Source of the DNA: Thalassobaculaceae bacterium
GTDB taxonomy: Bacteria; Pseudomonadota; Alphaproteobacteria; Thalassobaculales; Thalassobaculaceae
Reading direction: 5' to 3'
DNA length: 35,696 nucleotides
NCBI GenBank assembly: GCA_029212785.1
Contig: JARGOG010000015.1
Location: 43,740-79,435 of the forward strand
Below are positions 1-7,792 of the stretch, in pieces. Made by a program: the position numbers and the translations under genes. Numbering within the stretch: position 1 is the first letter of the stretch; each line of letters opens with the position of its first letter. The notes below the pieces were generated by a model. That model was not told the DNA's origin. It made no database searches and saw only the letters and a list, made by a program, of their open reading frames with translations.

Positions 1-49
1 CCGCTTCGCCATCCGCTGGATCATCAGTTGCGAGAAGCCGACGGCCTGA

Positions 50-1246
50 TCAGACGATGTTGCGCTCCTTGAGCGGTCGGCCCTCCAAGATTCTTTCGAT
101 GCCGAAACGGGTGAGATCGATGGTGCGGAACCCGCCAGCGGTGACGAGTTCCGTCACCGCCCGGCCGGCGGCCGGCGACTGCTGCAACCCGTGACCGGAG
201 AAGCCGGCGGCGAAGATCAGGTTGGCGATCTCCGGATGGCGGCCGATCACCGCGTTCTGGTCCAGGCTGTTGTAGTCGTAGGGTCCTGCCCAGGCGCCGG
301 TCAGCTTCACCGCCTCGAAGGCCGGGATGCGCTCGGCCAGGGCTGGCCAGACCACCGCCTCCCACCACCGCCAGTCGACCTCGATCTCCCAGCTCTCGGG
401 ATCCTCCTCCTCCGGTGGGGAGATGCCGCACACGAATCCCTTGCCCTCGGGCCGCACGAAGACGCCCGTGGTGCCGATGGTCAGCGGCAGCGGCGGCCCC
501 TCCAGCGGGTCGCGGCAGTCGAACTGGTAGACCGTGCGGATGCGCGGACCGACCGGCAGATCGACCCCGGCGAGACCAGCGACCTTGCCGGAATTGGCGC
601 CGGACGCGATCACCAGCGTGCCGCAGGCGATCGACGATCCGTCCGCCAGCACCACCCGCTCGACCCCGCCGGCGCCACGGTCGATGGCGGTCACCTCGCC
701 GGTGACATACTCGGCGCCCAACGTCCGGGCCTTGCGCTTGAAGGCCTGGAGCAGGGTGTTCGGATCGATCCAGCCCTCCCCGTGGTCGCCGAAGGCGGCG
801 GCCGCGACGCCGTCGGTGTTCAGGTAGGGAAAGCGCCGGGCCAGCGCGTCCGGCTCGAGCCAGGCGATTTCGGCACCGGCCGCGGTCTGAACCGCGTGGT
901 TCTCGGCCAGGATCTGCCGGCCTTCGGGCGGGCTGAGGAACAGATAGCCGTTCTCGACGAAGCCGAGATCCGGTCGCTCGCCGTCGACCGCGAGCAGGTC
1001 GGCCGCGGCGCCGACGAATTCTCGGGCGAACAGACCGATCTCCACGTTCTCAAGGATCGAAAACTGCTGGCGGATGCCGCCGACCGACAGTGGCGTGGAG
1101 GCCCGCGCATAGGTCGGATCGCGCTCGATCACGATGACCCGACCCTTGAAATCGTCCGCGGCTGCGAGGAAATAGGCGGTGGCGGATCCGACGGCCCCGC
1201 CGCCCACGATCACCACATCCGCCCGCTTTCCGTCCATCCCGTCCAT
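50..1246 (-). CDS. FAD-dependent oxidoreductase (DAO / FOXRED1-like)
   Basis: Predicted 398-residue flavoprotein of the D-amino-acid oxidase/sarcosine oxidase superfamily, probably oxidising an amine or amino-acid substrate; the substrate cannot be read from sequence. An N-terminal Rossmann FAD-binding motif VVIVGGGAVGSATAYFLA starts at residue 11, with GGGAVG at 15-20. The acidic end of the second strand follows (VIVIERD). The C-terminal block with NAVIGRHPE and FAAGFSGHGLQQSPAAGRA is the typical second flavin-contacting region of this family. I chose the ATG at 1246 because GGGAG lies six bases upstream; an in-frame alternative exists at 1237, and upstream extensions would run into the glnD promoter. 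The gene is divergent from glnD across about 100 bases. It has no signal peptide, so it is probably cytosolic. Family assignment is confident; exact function is unknown. Confidence 0.85.
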   Translation of the reverse strand: MDGMDGKRADVVIVGGGAVGSATAYFLAAADDFKGRVIVIERDPTYARASTPLSVGGIRQQFSILENVEIGLFAREFVGAAADLLAVDGERPDLGFVENGYLFLSPPEGRQILAENHAVQTAAGAEIAWLEPDALARRFPYLNTDGVAAAAFGDHGEGWIDPNTLLQAFKRKARTLGAEYVTGEVTAIDRGAGGVERVVLADGSSIACGTLVIASGANSGKVAGLAGVDLPVGPRIRTVYQFDCRDPLEGPPLPLTIGTTGVFVRPEGKGFVCGISPPEEEDPESWEIEVDWRWWEAVVWPALAERIPAFEAVKLTGAWAGPYDYNSLDQNAVIGRHPEIANLIFAAGFSGHGLQQSPAAGRAVTELVTAGGFRTIDLTRFGIERILEGRPLKERNIV

Positions 1247-1290
1247 GAATCGCTCCCGCAACTGGCTGTTGGCGCGAGCCTCAGGCATCC

Positions 1291-1319
1291 GTGACGCCCG
1301 GACAAGGCCCGCGTATAGT
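1291..1319 (+). promoter_or_regulatory. candidate sigma-70 promoter of glnD
   Basis: A -35-like GTGACG (1291-1296) lies 17 bases from a -10-like TATAGT (1314-1319, five of six consensus bases). Transcription would start near 1326 and leave a leader of about 20 bases ahead of the GTG start of glnD. This argues against the upstream in-frame GTG at 1291 as the translation start. Seen by eye only. Confidence 0.5.
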
Positions 1320-1331
1320 CGCAGGCGAAGC

Positions 1332-1339
1332 AAAGGAGG
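1332..1339 (+). promoter_or_regulatory. strong ribosome binding site of glnD
   Basis: AAAGGAGG lies five bases before GTG 1345 and eleven before the in-frame GTG 1351. It fixes the glnD start at one of these two codons, shortening the longest open frame by 18-20 residues. Confidence 0.75.
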
Positions 1340-1344
1340 CTTTC

Positions 1345-4176
1345 GTGGCCGTGACCGCCGAGATCGAGACCGCCACCGAGGGTTCCCGTGAGCGCAGCGC
1401 GCCGCAGGTCGAGCTTGCGGTGCTGGGCAAGCGGGTGCCGAACCGCAAGGCGATCTGCGACGTTCCGGCGCTTGCCGCCGAGCTTGCCGCGGTCGCGGCC
1501 GCCCAGGACGACCCGAATGCCCGGCGTGGCGCCATACTGGATCTCCTGAAGGCGACGCTGTCGGACGCGACGGATGAGATCCGCCGCCGGCTCGAAGCGA
1601 CCAATGACGGGGCTGCGTGCGTGCGCGGTCGAGCCTGGCTGATGGATCAGGTGATCCGGGTGATCGCCACTCATGCCGCCGAATTCGAATACCCCGCCAC
1701 CAACCCGACCACCTCGGAACGCATCGCGATCACCGCCGTCGGCGGCTATGGCCGCGGCGAGCTGGCGCCGCAGTCGGACATCGATCTGCTGTTCCTGCTG
1801 CCCTACAAGCAGACCGCACGCTGCGAGCAGATCGTCGAGTTCATGCTCTATCTGCTCTGGGATCTGGGCTTGAAGGTCGGTCACTCGACCCGCTCGGTGG
1901 CCGAGTGCATCCGCCAGGCCAATGCCGACATCACCATCCGCACGGCGATGCTGGAATCCCGCTTCCTATGGGGCGACGAGGCGCTCTACGAGGAAATGCG
2001 CGAGAAGTTCATGGCCGATATCTCGTCGGGGTCGCCGCTGGAGTTCGTCGAACAGAAATTGCAGGAATCGGACAGCCGGCACCGCCGGATGGGCGACAGC
2101 CGCTACGTTGTCGAACCGAATATCAAGGACGGCAAGGGCGGCCTGCGCGACCTGCATACGCTGTTCTGGATCTCGAAATACGTCTATCGCATCGACGATG
2201 TTTCGGAGCTGGTGCCGCGCGGCGTGCTCGATCTGGCCGAGGCGCGGCGCTTCGCCCAGGCGCAGAAGCGTCTGTGGACCATCCGCTGCCACCTGCATTA
2301 CCTGACCGGGCGGCCCGAGGAGCGGCTGACCTTCGACGTGCAGCCGGTGATCGCCGAGCGGCTCGGCTACACCGACCGGGCCGGCGTCATGGCGGTCGAG
2401 CGCTTCATGAAGCATTACTACCTGACGGCCAAGGATGTCGGCGACCTGACCCGCATCTTCTGCGCCGCGATCGAGGCCGAGTACAAGCGCCGCCGCCGCC
2501 GGTTCCGCCTGCCGAAGATGTTCGGAGAGCAGCGGTTCGGCGACTTCCGGGTCGAGGGCGACCGCATCACCCTGATCGACGATCAGGCCTTCGAGCGGGA
2601 CCCGGTGAATCTCATCCGGCTGTTCCATGACTCGCATTTCCGCGATCTGATGATCCACCCGCATGCGCTGCGGGTCATCACCCAGAACCAGAATCTGATC
2701 AACGCCGACCTGCGGCGCAATCCCGAGGCGAACCGCCTGTTCCTGGAGATCCTGACGAGCGCGCGCGGTCCCGAACGCATCCTGCGGCGGATGAGCGAGG
2801 CGCGGGTCCTGGGCAAGTTCGTGCCGGATTTCGGCCGGGTCGTCGCCCAGATGCAGTTCGACATGTACCACACCTACACGGTGGACGAGCACACGCTGGT
2901 CTGCCTTGGCGTGCTGCACGGGATCGAGGTGGGCGAGCTCAAGGAGATCGCGCCGATCGCCACCGACGTGGTGCACAAGGTGCTGTCCCGCCGCGCGCTC
3001 TACGTCGCCATGTTCCTGCACGACATCGCCAAGGGCCGGGGCGGTAACCACTCCATCCTCGGCGAACGGGTGGCGCGGCGGATCTGCCCGCGCCTCGGCA
3101 TGACCGAGGAGGAGACCGACACGGTCGCCTGGCTGATCCGCTGGCATCTGCTGATGTCCGACACCGCGTTCAAGCGCGACATCCATGATTCCAAGACGGT
3201 GGAGGATTTCGCCCGCATTGTTCAGTCGCCGGAGCGCCTGCGTCTGCTGCTGGTGCTGACGGTCGCCGATATCCGCGGTGTCGGCCCCCATGTCTGGAAC
3301 GGCTGGAAGGCGCAGCTGCTGCGCGATCTCTACTACGCCACGGACGAAATGCTGACCGGCGGCTCGTCTCCGGCCAAGACCGGCGCCCGCGTCGCCGCGA
3401 TCAAGAAGACGGTGGCCGAGCAGCTGATCAACTGGACGCTGGAGGAGATCGAGACACATCTGTCGCTGGGCTACGATCCCTATTGGCTTAGTTTCGATAC
3501 CGAAACGCTTGTGCGGCATGCCTGGCTGGTGCGCCGGGCGCAGGCGTCGGACGCCCGGCTGGTGGTCGAGCATCGCCTTGATCCCGACCGGGAAGTGACC
3601 GAGGTCACGGTCTACGCCGCCGACCATCCGGGTCTGTTCTCGCGGATCGCCGGCGCGATGTCCTCGGTCGGCGCCAACATCGTGGATGCCCGTATCGTCA
3701 CGCTCGCCGACGGCATGGCGATCGACACGTTCATGATCCAGGACGACAAGCGGCAGATGTTCGACCGGTCCGACCGACTGGCCAGGCTGGCCTCGGCGAT
3801 CGAGCGCACGCTGAACGGCAGCCTGCGCCTGGAGGACCAATTGGCGAAGAAGGGGGCGCTGCAGACCAAGCGCACCCGCGCGCTGAAAGTGCCGCCGCGC
3901 GTCCTCATCGACCAGAAGGCCAGCGTCACCCATACGGTGATCGAGGTGAACGCCCATGACGAGCCGGGTGTGCTCCACCGCATGACCAGAGCCCTGGCAC
4001 AGGTGGGCGTGCAGATCCACTCGGCCACGGTCTCGACCTATGGCGAGCGGTTCGTCGACGTGTTCTATGTCAAGGACGTGTTCGGCTTGAAGATCGACAG
4101 CGCCAAGAAGCTCGACGAGATCCGGGCGGCTCTGCTGGAGGCGCTGGGGGTGACGGTGGCGGCACAGAAGAAGTAG
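1345..4176 (+). CDS. glnD: bifunctional [protein-PII] uridylyltransferase/uridylyl-removing enzyme GlnD
   Basis: Sensor of nitrogen status: it uridylylates PII proteins when glutamine is low and removes UMP when glutamine is high, acting in the cytosol. The 943-residue product has the full family layout. The nucleotidyltransferase motif GGYGRGELAP begins at residue 133, with metal ligands D145 and D147 in QSDIDLLFL. A GlnD-type PII-uridylyltransferase linker follows. The HD phosphohydrolase domain carries H559-D560 in MFLHDIAKGRGGNHS. Two C-terminal ACT domains, the glutamine-sensing part in the family, start near residues 753 and 863 (DHPGLFSRIAGAMS and DEPGVLHRMTRALA). Both catalytic centres look intact. 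The GTG start is chosen from the AAAGGAGG ribosome site and the promoter just upstream. murJ follows after 65 bases without a visible terminator, so the two are probably cotranscribed, as in many alphaproteobacteria. Confidence 0.97.
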   Translation: MAVTAEIETATEGSRERSAPQVELAVLGKRVPNRKAICDVPALAAELAAVAAAQDDPNARRGAILDLLKATLSDATDEIRRRLEATNDGAACVRGRAWLMDQVIRVIATHAAEFEYPATNPTTSERIAITAVGGYGRGELAPQSDIDLLFLLPYKQTARCEQIVEFMLYLLWDLGLKVGHSTRSVAECIRQANADITIRTAMLESRFLWGDEALYEEMREKFMADISSGSPLEFVEQKLQESDSRHRRMGDSRYVVEPNIKDGKGGLRDLHTLFWISKYVYRIDDVSELVPRGVLDLAEARRFAQAQKRLWTIRCHLHYLTGRPEERLTFDVQPVIAERLGYTDRAGVMAVERFMKHYYLTAKDVGDLTRIFCAAIEAEYKRRRRRFRLPKMFGEQRFGDFRVEGDRITLIDDQAFERDPVNLIRLFHDSHFRDLMIHPHALRVITQNQNLINADLRRNPEANRLFLEILTSARGPERILRRMSEARVLGKFVPDFGRVVAQMQFDMYHTYTVDEHTLVCLGVLHGIEVGELKEIAPIATDVVHKVLSRRALYVAMFLHDIAKGRGGNHSILGERVARRICPRLGMTEEETDTVAWLIRWHLLMSDTAFKRDIHDSKTVEDFARIVQSPERLRLLLVLTVADIRGVGPHVWNGWKAQLLRDLYYATDEMLTGGSSPAKTGARVAAIKKTVAEQLINWTLEEIETHLSLGYDPYWLSFDTETLVRHAWLVRRAQASDARLVVEHRLDPDREVTEVTVYAADHPGLFSRIAGAMSSVGANIVDARIVTLADGMAIDTFMIQDDKRQMFDRSDRLARLASAIERTLNGSLRLEDQLAKKGALQTKRTRALKVPPRVLIDQKASVTHTVIEVNAHDEPGVLHRMTRALAQVGVQIHSATVSTYGERFVDVFYVKDVFGLKIDSAKKLDEIRAALLEALGVTVAAQKK

Positions 4177-4241
4177 CTGCCCTGATTCCGCCGCAACCCG
4201 GCCATAGGCGCGCCTCGACGAATCACGTACATCCATCCTCC

Positions 4242-5786
4242 ATGAACCTCGCCCGCGCCATCGCCACGGTCGGCGGCTATACGATGATCAGCCGGGTCAC
4301 CGGCTTTGTCCGCGACATGCTGATTGCCGCGGTGGTCGGCGCCGGGCCGGCGTCGGATGCTTTCTTCGTCGCCTTCCAGATCCCCAATTTCTTCCGCCGA
4401 CTGACCGGCGAGGGCGCGCTGACCGTTGCCTTCGTGCCGATGTTCGCGGGCATGGTCGAGGCCCGGGGCAAGCAGGCCGCGGTCGCCTTCGCCGGCCAGG
4501 TGCAGTCGGTCCTGCTGCTGGTGCTGCTGGTGCTGCTGGTCGGCGCCGAGATCGCCATGCCCGGGGTGATCCTGGTGCTGGCGCCGGGCTTCGCCGATGA
4601 AGTGTTGCGCTACGACCTGGCGGTCGAGCTGACCCGCATCACCTTCCCATATCTGCCGCTGATTTCCCTGGTGGCGCTGTGGGGCGGCATGTTGAACAGC
4701 CTCGGCAGGTTCTGGGCGATGGCGGCGGCCCCGATCCTGCTGAACCTGATCCTGATCGCCGCCCTGGCTCTGGCCGGCGGGATGCTGGAGACTCCGGGTC
4801 ATGTGCTGGCCTGGGGGGTATGCGTCGCCGGTGCCGCCCAGGCGCTGTTCGTCGCGATCGCCTGCCGGCGCGAGGAGGCGCTGCCGCCATTGGTCCGCCC
4901 GAGACTGTCGCCGGAAGTGAAGAGGTTGCTGATCCTGATGGCGCCGGCGGCGCTGGGTGCCGGGGTGGTTCAGGTCAACGCCTTCATCGGCATCCTGTTG
5001 GCCTCGCTGCTGCCGGCGGGCTCAGTCTCCTATCTCTATTACGCCGACCGGGTGGTGCAACTGCCGCTCGGCGTCGTCGGCGTGGCGATCGGTACCGCAT
5101 TGCTGCCGATGCTGTCGCGCCAGGTGCGGGCGAGCGAGACCGGCGCGGCGCTGACCACGCAGAACCGGGCGCTGGAGATCGCCCTGCTGCTCACGGTGCC
5201 GGCGGCCGCCGCCCTCTCGGTGATCGCCGATCCGCTGATCACGGTGCTGTTCCAGCGCGGCGCCTTCTCCGCCGGCGACGGGGCCGAGACGGCCATCACG
5301 CTGGCCGCCTATGCCGCGGGCCTTCCCGCCTTTGTGCTGATCAAGGTGTTCCAGCCGGGATTCTTCGCCCGCGAGGATACCGCGACGCCGGTGAAGGTCG
5401 CCGCCGCCGCCGTGGCTGCCAACCTGGCCTGCAACGCGGTGCTGATGCCGCTCTACGACCAGGTCGGCATCGCCCTGTCGACGGCGCTCTCCTCTTGGCT
5501 GAACGCGGCGCTGCTGGCGACCCTGCTGTGGCGGCGCGGCCATCTGGCGGTGGATGCGCGCCTTGTGCGACGGGTGCCGCGGATCGTTCTGGCGGCCGCG
5601 GCGATGGCCGGCGTGCTGTGGGCATTGGCCGATTGGCTGGCGCCCTGGCTTGCCGGCGGAACGCTGGAACGAATCGGGTCGCTTGCGGTCCTGGTGGCGG
5701 CCGGGCTCGGGGTCTACGCCGCCGCCTGCCTTCTGCTACGCGCGGCCCATCCCCACGACTTCGGTGCGCTGCGGCGCGGCGGCTGA
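4242..5786 (+). CDS. murJ: lipid II flippase MurJ
   Basis: Multi-pass inner-membrane protein of the MVF/MOP superfamily that moves the peptidoglycan precursor lipid II to the periplasmic face. The 514-residue product has about 14 hydrophobic segments. It aligns without gaps to my recollection of E. coli MurJ at the residues reported as essential: R18 and R24 (SRVTGFVRD), D39 (SDAFFVAF), R52-R53 (FFRRL), and D269-R270 (YYADR). The start is the ATG giving MNLARAIATVGG, which matches family N termini; no clear ribosome site precedes it, which fits coupling to glnD. It ends three bases from the convergent phosphatase gene, inside an inverted repeat. A second, divergent MurJ-like gene lies at 7793-9124; this copy is the one with the full set of functional residues and should be the housekeeping flippase. 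Confidence 0.96.
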   Translation: MNLARAIATVGGYTMISRVTGFVRDMLIAAVVGAGPASDAFFVAFQIPNFFRRLTGEGALTVAFVPMFAGMVEARGKQAAVAFAGQVQSVLLLVLLVLLVGAEIAMPGVILVLAPGFADEVLRYDLAVELTRITFPYLPLISLVALWGGMLNSLGRFWAMAAAPILLNLILIAALALAGGMLETPGHVLAWGVCVAGAAQALFVAIACRREEALPPLVRPRLSPEVKRLLILMAPAALGAGVVQVNAFIGILLASLLPAGSVSYLYYADRVVQLPLGVVGVAIGTALLPMLSRQVRASETGAALTTQNRALEIALLLTVPAAAALSVIADPLITVLFQRGAFSAGDGAETAITLAAYAAGLPAFVLIKVFQPGFFAREDTATPVKVAAAAVAANLACNAVLMPLYDQVGIALSTALSSWLNAALLATLLWRRGHLAVDARLVRRVPRIVLAAAAMAGVLWALADWLAPWLAGGTLERIGSLAVLVAAGLGVYAAACLLLRAAHPHDFGALRRGG

Positions 5787-5796
5787 TCCTCAGCCG
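5780..5796. repeat. inverted repeat over two convergent stop codons
   Basis: CGGCTGA-TCC-TCAGCCG forms a perfect 7-bp stem with a 3-base loop. It contains the TGA of murJ on the plus strand and the TGA of the phosphatase gene on the minus strand. No T-run follows on either strand, so it is at best a weak bidirectional transcript end. Confidence 0.5.
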
Positions 5797-6617
5797 AGTT
5801 CGAGCAGGATTGCGGCCGCGTCGTCGGAGGTCTTGAACCGGCCGAACCGGATGTCGTCGGCCGCATCCGCCTCGACGGCGCGCAGCCGGACGATCAGGGC
5901 GGCCAGCCCCTCCCGTTCCGCCGTCTCGACCAGCCCGGCGTCGTCAAATAGCGCGTACATGTCCACCAGGCGGTAGAACCCGTCCGTGCAGAGCAGGACC
6001 CGCGCCCCCGGTTCGGCCGCCATCGCGTGGGTGTCCAGTCCGGCCATGGCCTCTGGATGCACGCTCAGCACCCAGTATCCGTCCGGCCGATTCATCGTCG
6101 CCCGCTGTCGGCGCAGGGTGGCGTCGATGTCGCCGCCGTCGGAGAGCAGCCGGCGGGCCTGGGCCTGCTCGTCGTGATCCCGAATTTGTTTCGGTGTCGT
6201 AACGACAGTGTGGCCGGGTCGGCGGATCAGGGCGGTGCAGTCCGCGAAACCGCCGAAATTCAGAGTCCCGACGGCCCGCTCCCATTGCAGCAGCGTCAGC
6301 GCGGCGCTCGGCATGTCGCCTGGCGGGATGGCGGACACCGGCCCCGCCGTTTCCCGCTCCACCGCCGCGCGGAGCCCGGCGATCAGCCCCGACACCCTGT
6401 CGGACACCGATCCGTCGGCCCGGTCGCGGAGCAGCGCGTCGGCCTGATCGGCAAACCAGTAGGCATCGCTCGGCGCGTCGGGAAACAGGCGGGCGGCGCA
6501 GACATCCGTCGCGCCGTCGATCACCCAGGCGACGGCACGGTCCGGGTCGCAGCCGATGCGGTCCTCGGAGTCCCGGCCCTTGCCCGGATGGTTGATGCTG
6601 TCCAGGACCCGCAGCAT
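5790..6617 (-). CDS. PP2C-family (PPM-type) serine/threonine phosphatase-like protein
   Basis: Predicted 275-residue, single-domain phosphatase of the metal-dependent PP2C type, cytosolic, with no transmembrane or sensor domain. Metal-site motifs appear in order: DSEDR at residues 16-20 (the family's N/S-E-D-R motif), VIDGATD at 32-38 (Asp34-Gly35), a central FGGFADCTALI strand, LLCTDGFYRLVD (Asp-Gly), and SDDAAAILLEL near the end (the Asp-Asp/Asn motif). All expected acidic ligands look present, so it may be active, although overall similarity to well-known PP2C enzymes appears low. The ATG at 6617 has GGGGGAG six bases upstream. It is convergent with murJ and divergent from trpS. No kinase or substrate gene lies next to it, so its target is unknown. 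A 19-bp tandem repeat lies in its upstream region. Confidence 0.8.
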   Translation of the reverse strand: MLRVLDSINHPGKGRDSEDRIGCDPDRAVAWVIDGATDVCAARLFPDAPSDAYWFADQADALLRDRADGSVSDRVSGLIAGLRAAVERETAGPVSAIPPGDMPSAALTLLQWERAVGTLNFGGFADCTALIRRPGHTVVTTPKQIRDHDEQAQARRLLSDGGDIDATLRRQRATMNRPDGYWVLSVHPEAMAGLDTHAMAAEPGARVLLCTDGFYRLVDMYALFDDAGLVETAEREGLAALIVRLRAVEADAADDIRFGRFKTSDDAAAILLELG

Positions 6618-6631
6618 ATCTGCTCCCCCAT

Positions 6632-6669
6632 CTGGTGCGCTTCACTGGGCCTGGTGGGCTTCACTGGGC
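6632..6669. repeat. 19-bp tandem direct repeat (two copies)
   Basis: CTGGTGCGCTTCACTGGGC (6632-6650) is followed immediately by CTGGTGGGCTTCACTGGGC (6651-6669), a single mismatch in 19 bases. It starts 15 bases upstream of the phosphatase start codon in the divergent phosphatase/trpS region. It could be an operator for a DNA-binding protein or a simple replication slippage product. Confidence 0.7.
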
Positions 6670-6687
6670 CGGTTTGCCGACGGATGC

Positions 6688-6716
6688 TTGATTTGCGGGC
6701 GCGGGCCGGGGATAAA
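6688..6716 (+). promoter_or_regulatory. candidate sigma-70 promoter of trpS, with leader hairpin
   Basis: TTGATT (6688-6693) is followed by a 17-base spacer and GATAAA (6711-6716). The predicted transcript would begin near 6723, where CGAC-GGACGC-CCGCA-GCGTCC-ACC-GTCG (6722-6749) can fold into a 10-bp stem with a 3-base bulge. No T-run follows the hairpin. Confidence 0.4.
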
Positions 6717-6778
6717 CCGGTCGACGGACGCCCGCAGCGTCCACCGTCGCACCCTAGCCGATCGCGAGTCCCTGATCC

Positions 6779-7783
6779 ATGAGACGCATTTTCTCCGGCA
6801 TTCAGCCGACCGGAAACCTGACCCTGGGCAACTACCTGGGCGCGATCCGGAACTGGGTGACGCTCCAGGGCGAAAAGACCTACGAGTGCATCTTCTGCGT
6901 GGTCGACCAGCACGCCATCACCGTTCCGCAGGACCCGGTCGAGCTGCGCCAGGCGACCCGCGAGGTGACCGCCAGCCTGATCGCGGCCGGCATCGACCCC
7001 GAGGACAGCATCCTGTTCAACCAGTCTCAGGTGGCCGAGCATATGCGCCTCGCCTGGGTGCTGGGCTGCGTCGCCCGGGTCGGCTGGCTCAACCGCATGA
7101 CCCAGTTCAAGGACAAGGCCGGCAAGGATCGGGACAACGCCACCACGGGCCTGTGGTGGTACCCGGTGCTGATGGCGGCGGACATCCTGGCCTACAAGGG
7201 CACCCATGTGCCGGTCGGTGACGACCAGAAGCAGCACCTCGAACTGTCGCGCGACATCGCCCAGGCCTACAACTCGATGTTCGGTGTCGAGTTCTTCCCG
7301 CTGCCGGAGCCGCAGATCCTCGGCGCAGCAACCCGGGTCATGAGCTTGCGCGACGGCACCAAGAAGATGAGCAAGTCGGACGCGTCCGACATGTCGCGCA
7401 TCAACATGACCGACGATGCCGACACCATCGCCAGCAAGATCCGGAAGGCGAAGACCGACCCGGAGCCGCTGCCGAGCGAGGCGGCGGGCCTGGACGAACG
7501 GCCGGAGGCGCGCAACCTGGTGATGATCTACGCCGCGCTCGCCGACAAGTCGGTGGATGAAGTGCTGGCGGAATACGGCGGCCAGGGCTTCGGCAAGTTC
7601 AAGCCCGCACTCTCGGAACTGGCGGTCGACGTGCTCGGCCCGATCGGTGCCGAGTTGCAGAAGCTTATGGCCGATACCGACTATATCGACGGGATTCTGG
7701 CCAAGGGCGGCGATCGGGCCCGGGCCATCGCCAAGCCGATCGTCGACGAGGTCTACGACACGGTCGGCTTCCTGCGGCCGTAA
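6779..7783 (+). CDS. trpS: tryptophan--tRNA ligase
   Basis: Class I aminoacyl-tRNA synthetase charging tRNA-Trp in the cytosol. The 334-residue product has the usual length for bacterial TrpRS. The HIGH-class signature appears as [17 protein letters not shown] (residues 6-22) and the KMSKS loop is exact at residues 196-200. Conserved TrpRS blocks such as [13 protein letters not shown] and [13 protein letters not shown] are visible. The ATG start gives the typical [12 protein letters not shown]; it has no clear Shine-Dalgarno sequence. The gene keeps the alphaproteobacterial murJ-trpS neighbourhood but is separated here from murJ by a phosphatase gene on the other strand, so it needs its own promoter. 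It ends nine bases before the convergent MurJ-like gene. Confidence 0.97.
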   Translation: MRRIFSGIQPTGNLTLGNYLGAIRNWVTLQGEKTYECIFCVVDQHAITVPQDPVELRQATREVTASLIAAGIDPEDSILFNQSQVAEHMRLAWVLGCVARVGWLNRMTQFKDKAGKDRDNATTGLWWYPVLMAADILAYKGTHVPVGDDQKQHLELSRDIAQAYNSMFGVEFFPLPEPQILGAATRVMSLRDGTKKMSKSDASDMSRINMTDDADTIASKIRKAKTDPEPLPSEAAGLDERPEARNLVMIYAALADKSVDEVLAEYGGQGFGKFKPALSELAVDVLGPIGAELQKLMADTDYIDGILAKGGDRARAIAKPIVDEVYDTVGFLRP

Positions 7784-7792
7784 ACCGCGCTA

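Noticed and set aside
1-49. Partial gene at the left edge
   Set aside because: On the minus strand an ATG at position 24 opens eight codons, and a plus-strand frame stops at 47-49. Both are too short to support either a downstream gene or a convergent gene end.
1966-4236. Open frame of 756 codons antisense to glnD
   Set aside because: Shadow of a strongly conserved gene; no recognisable domain.
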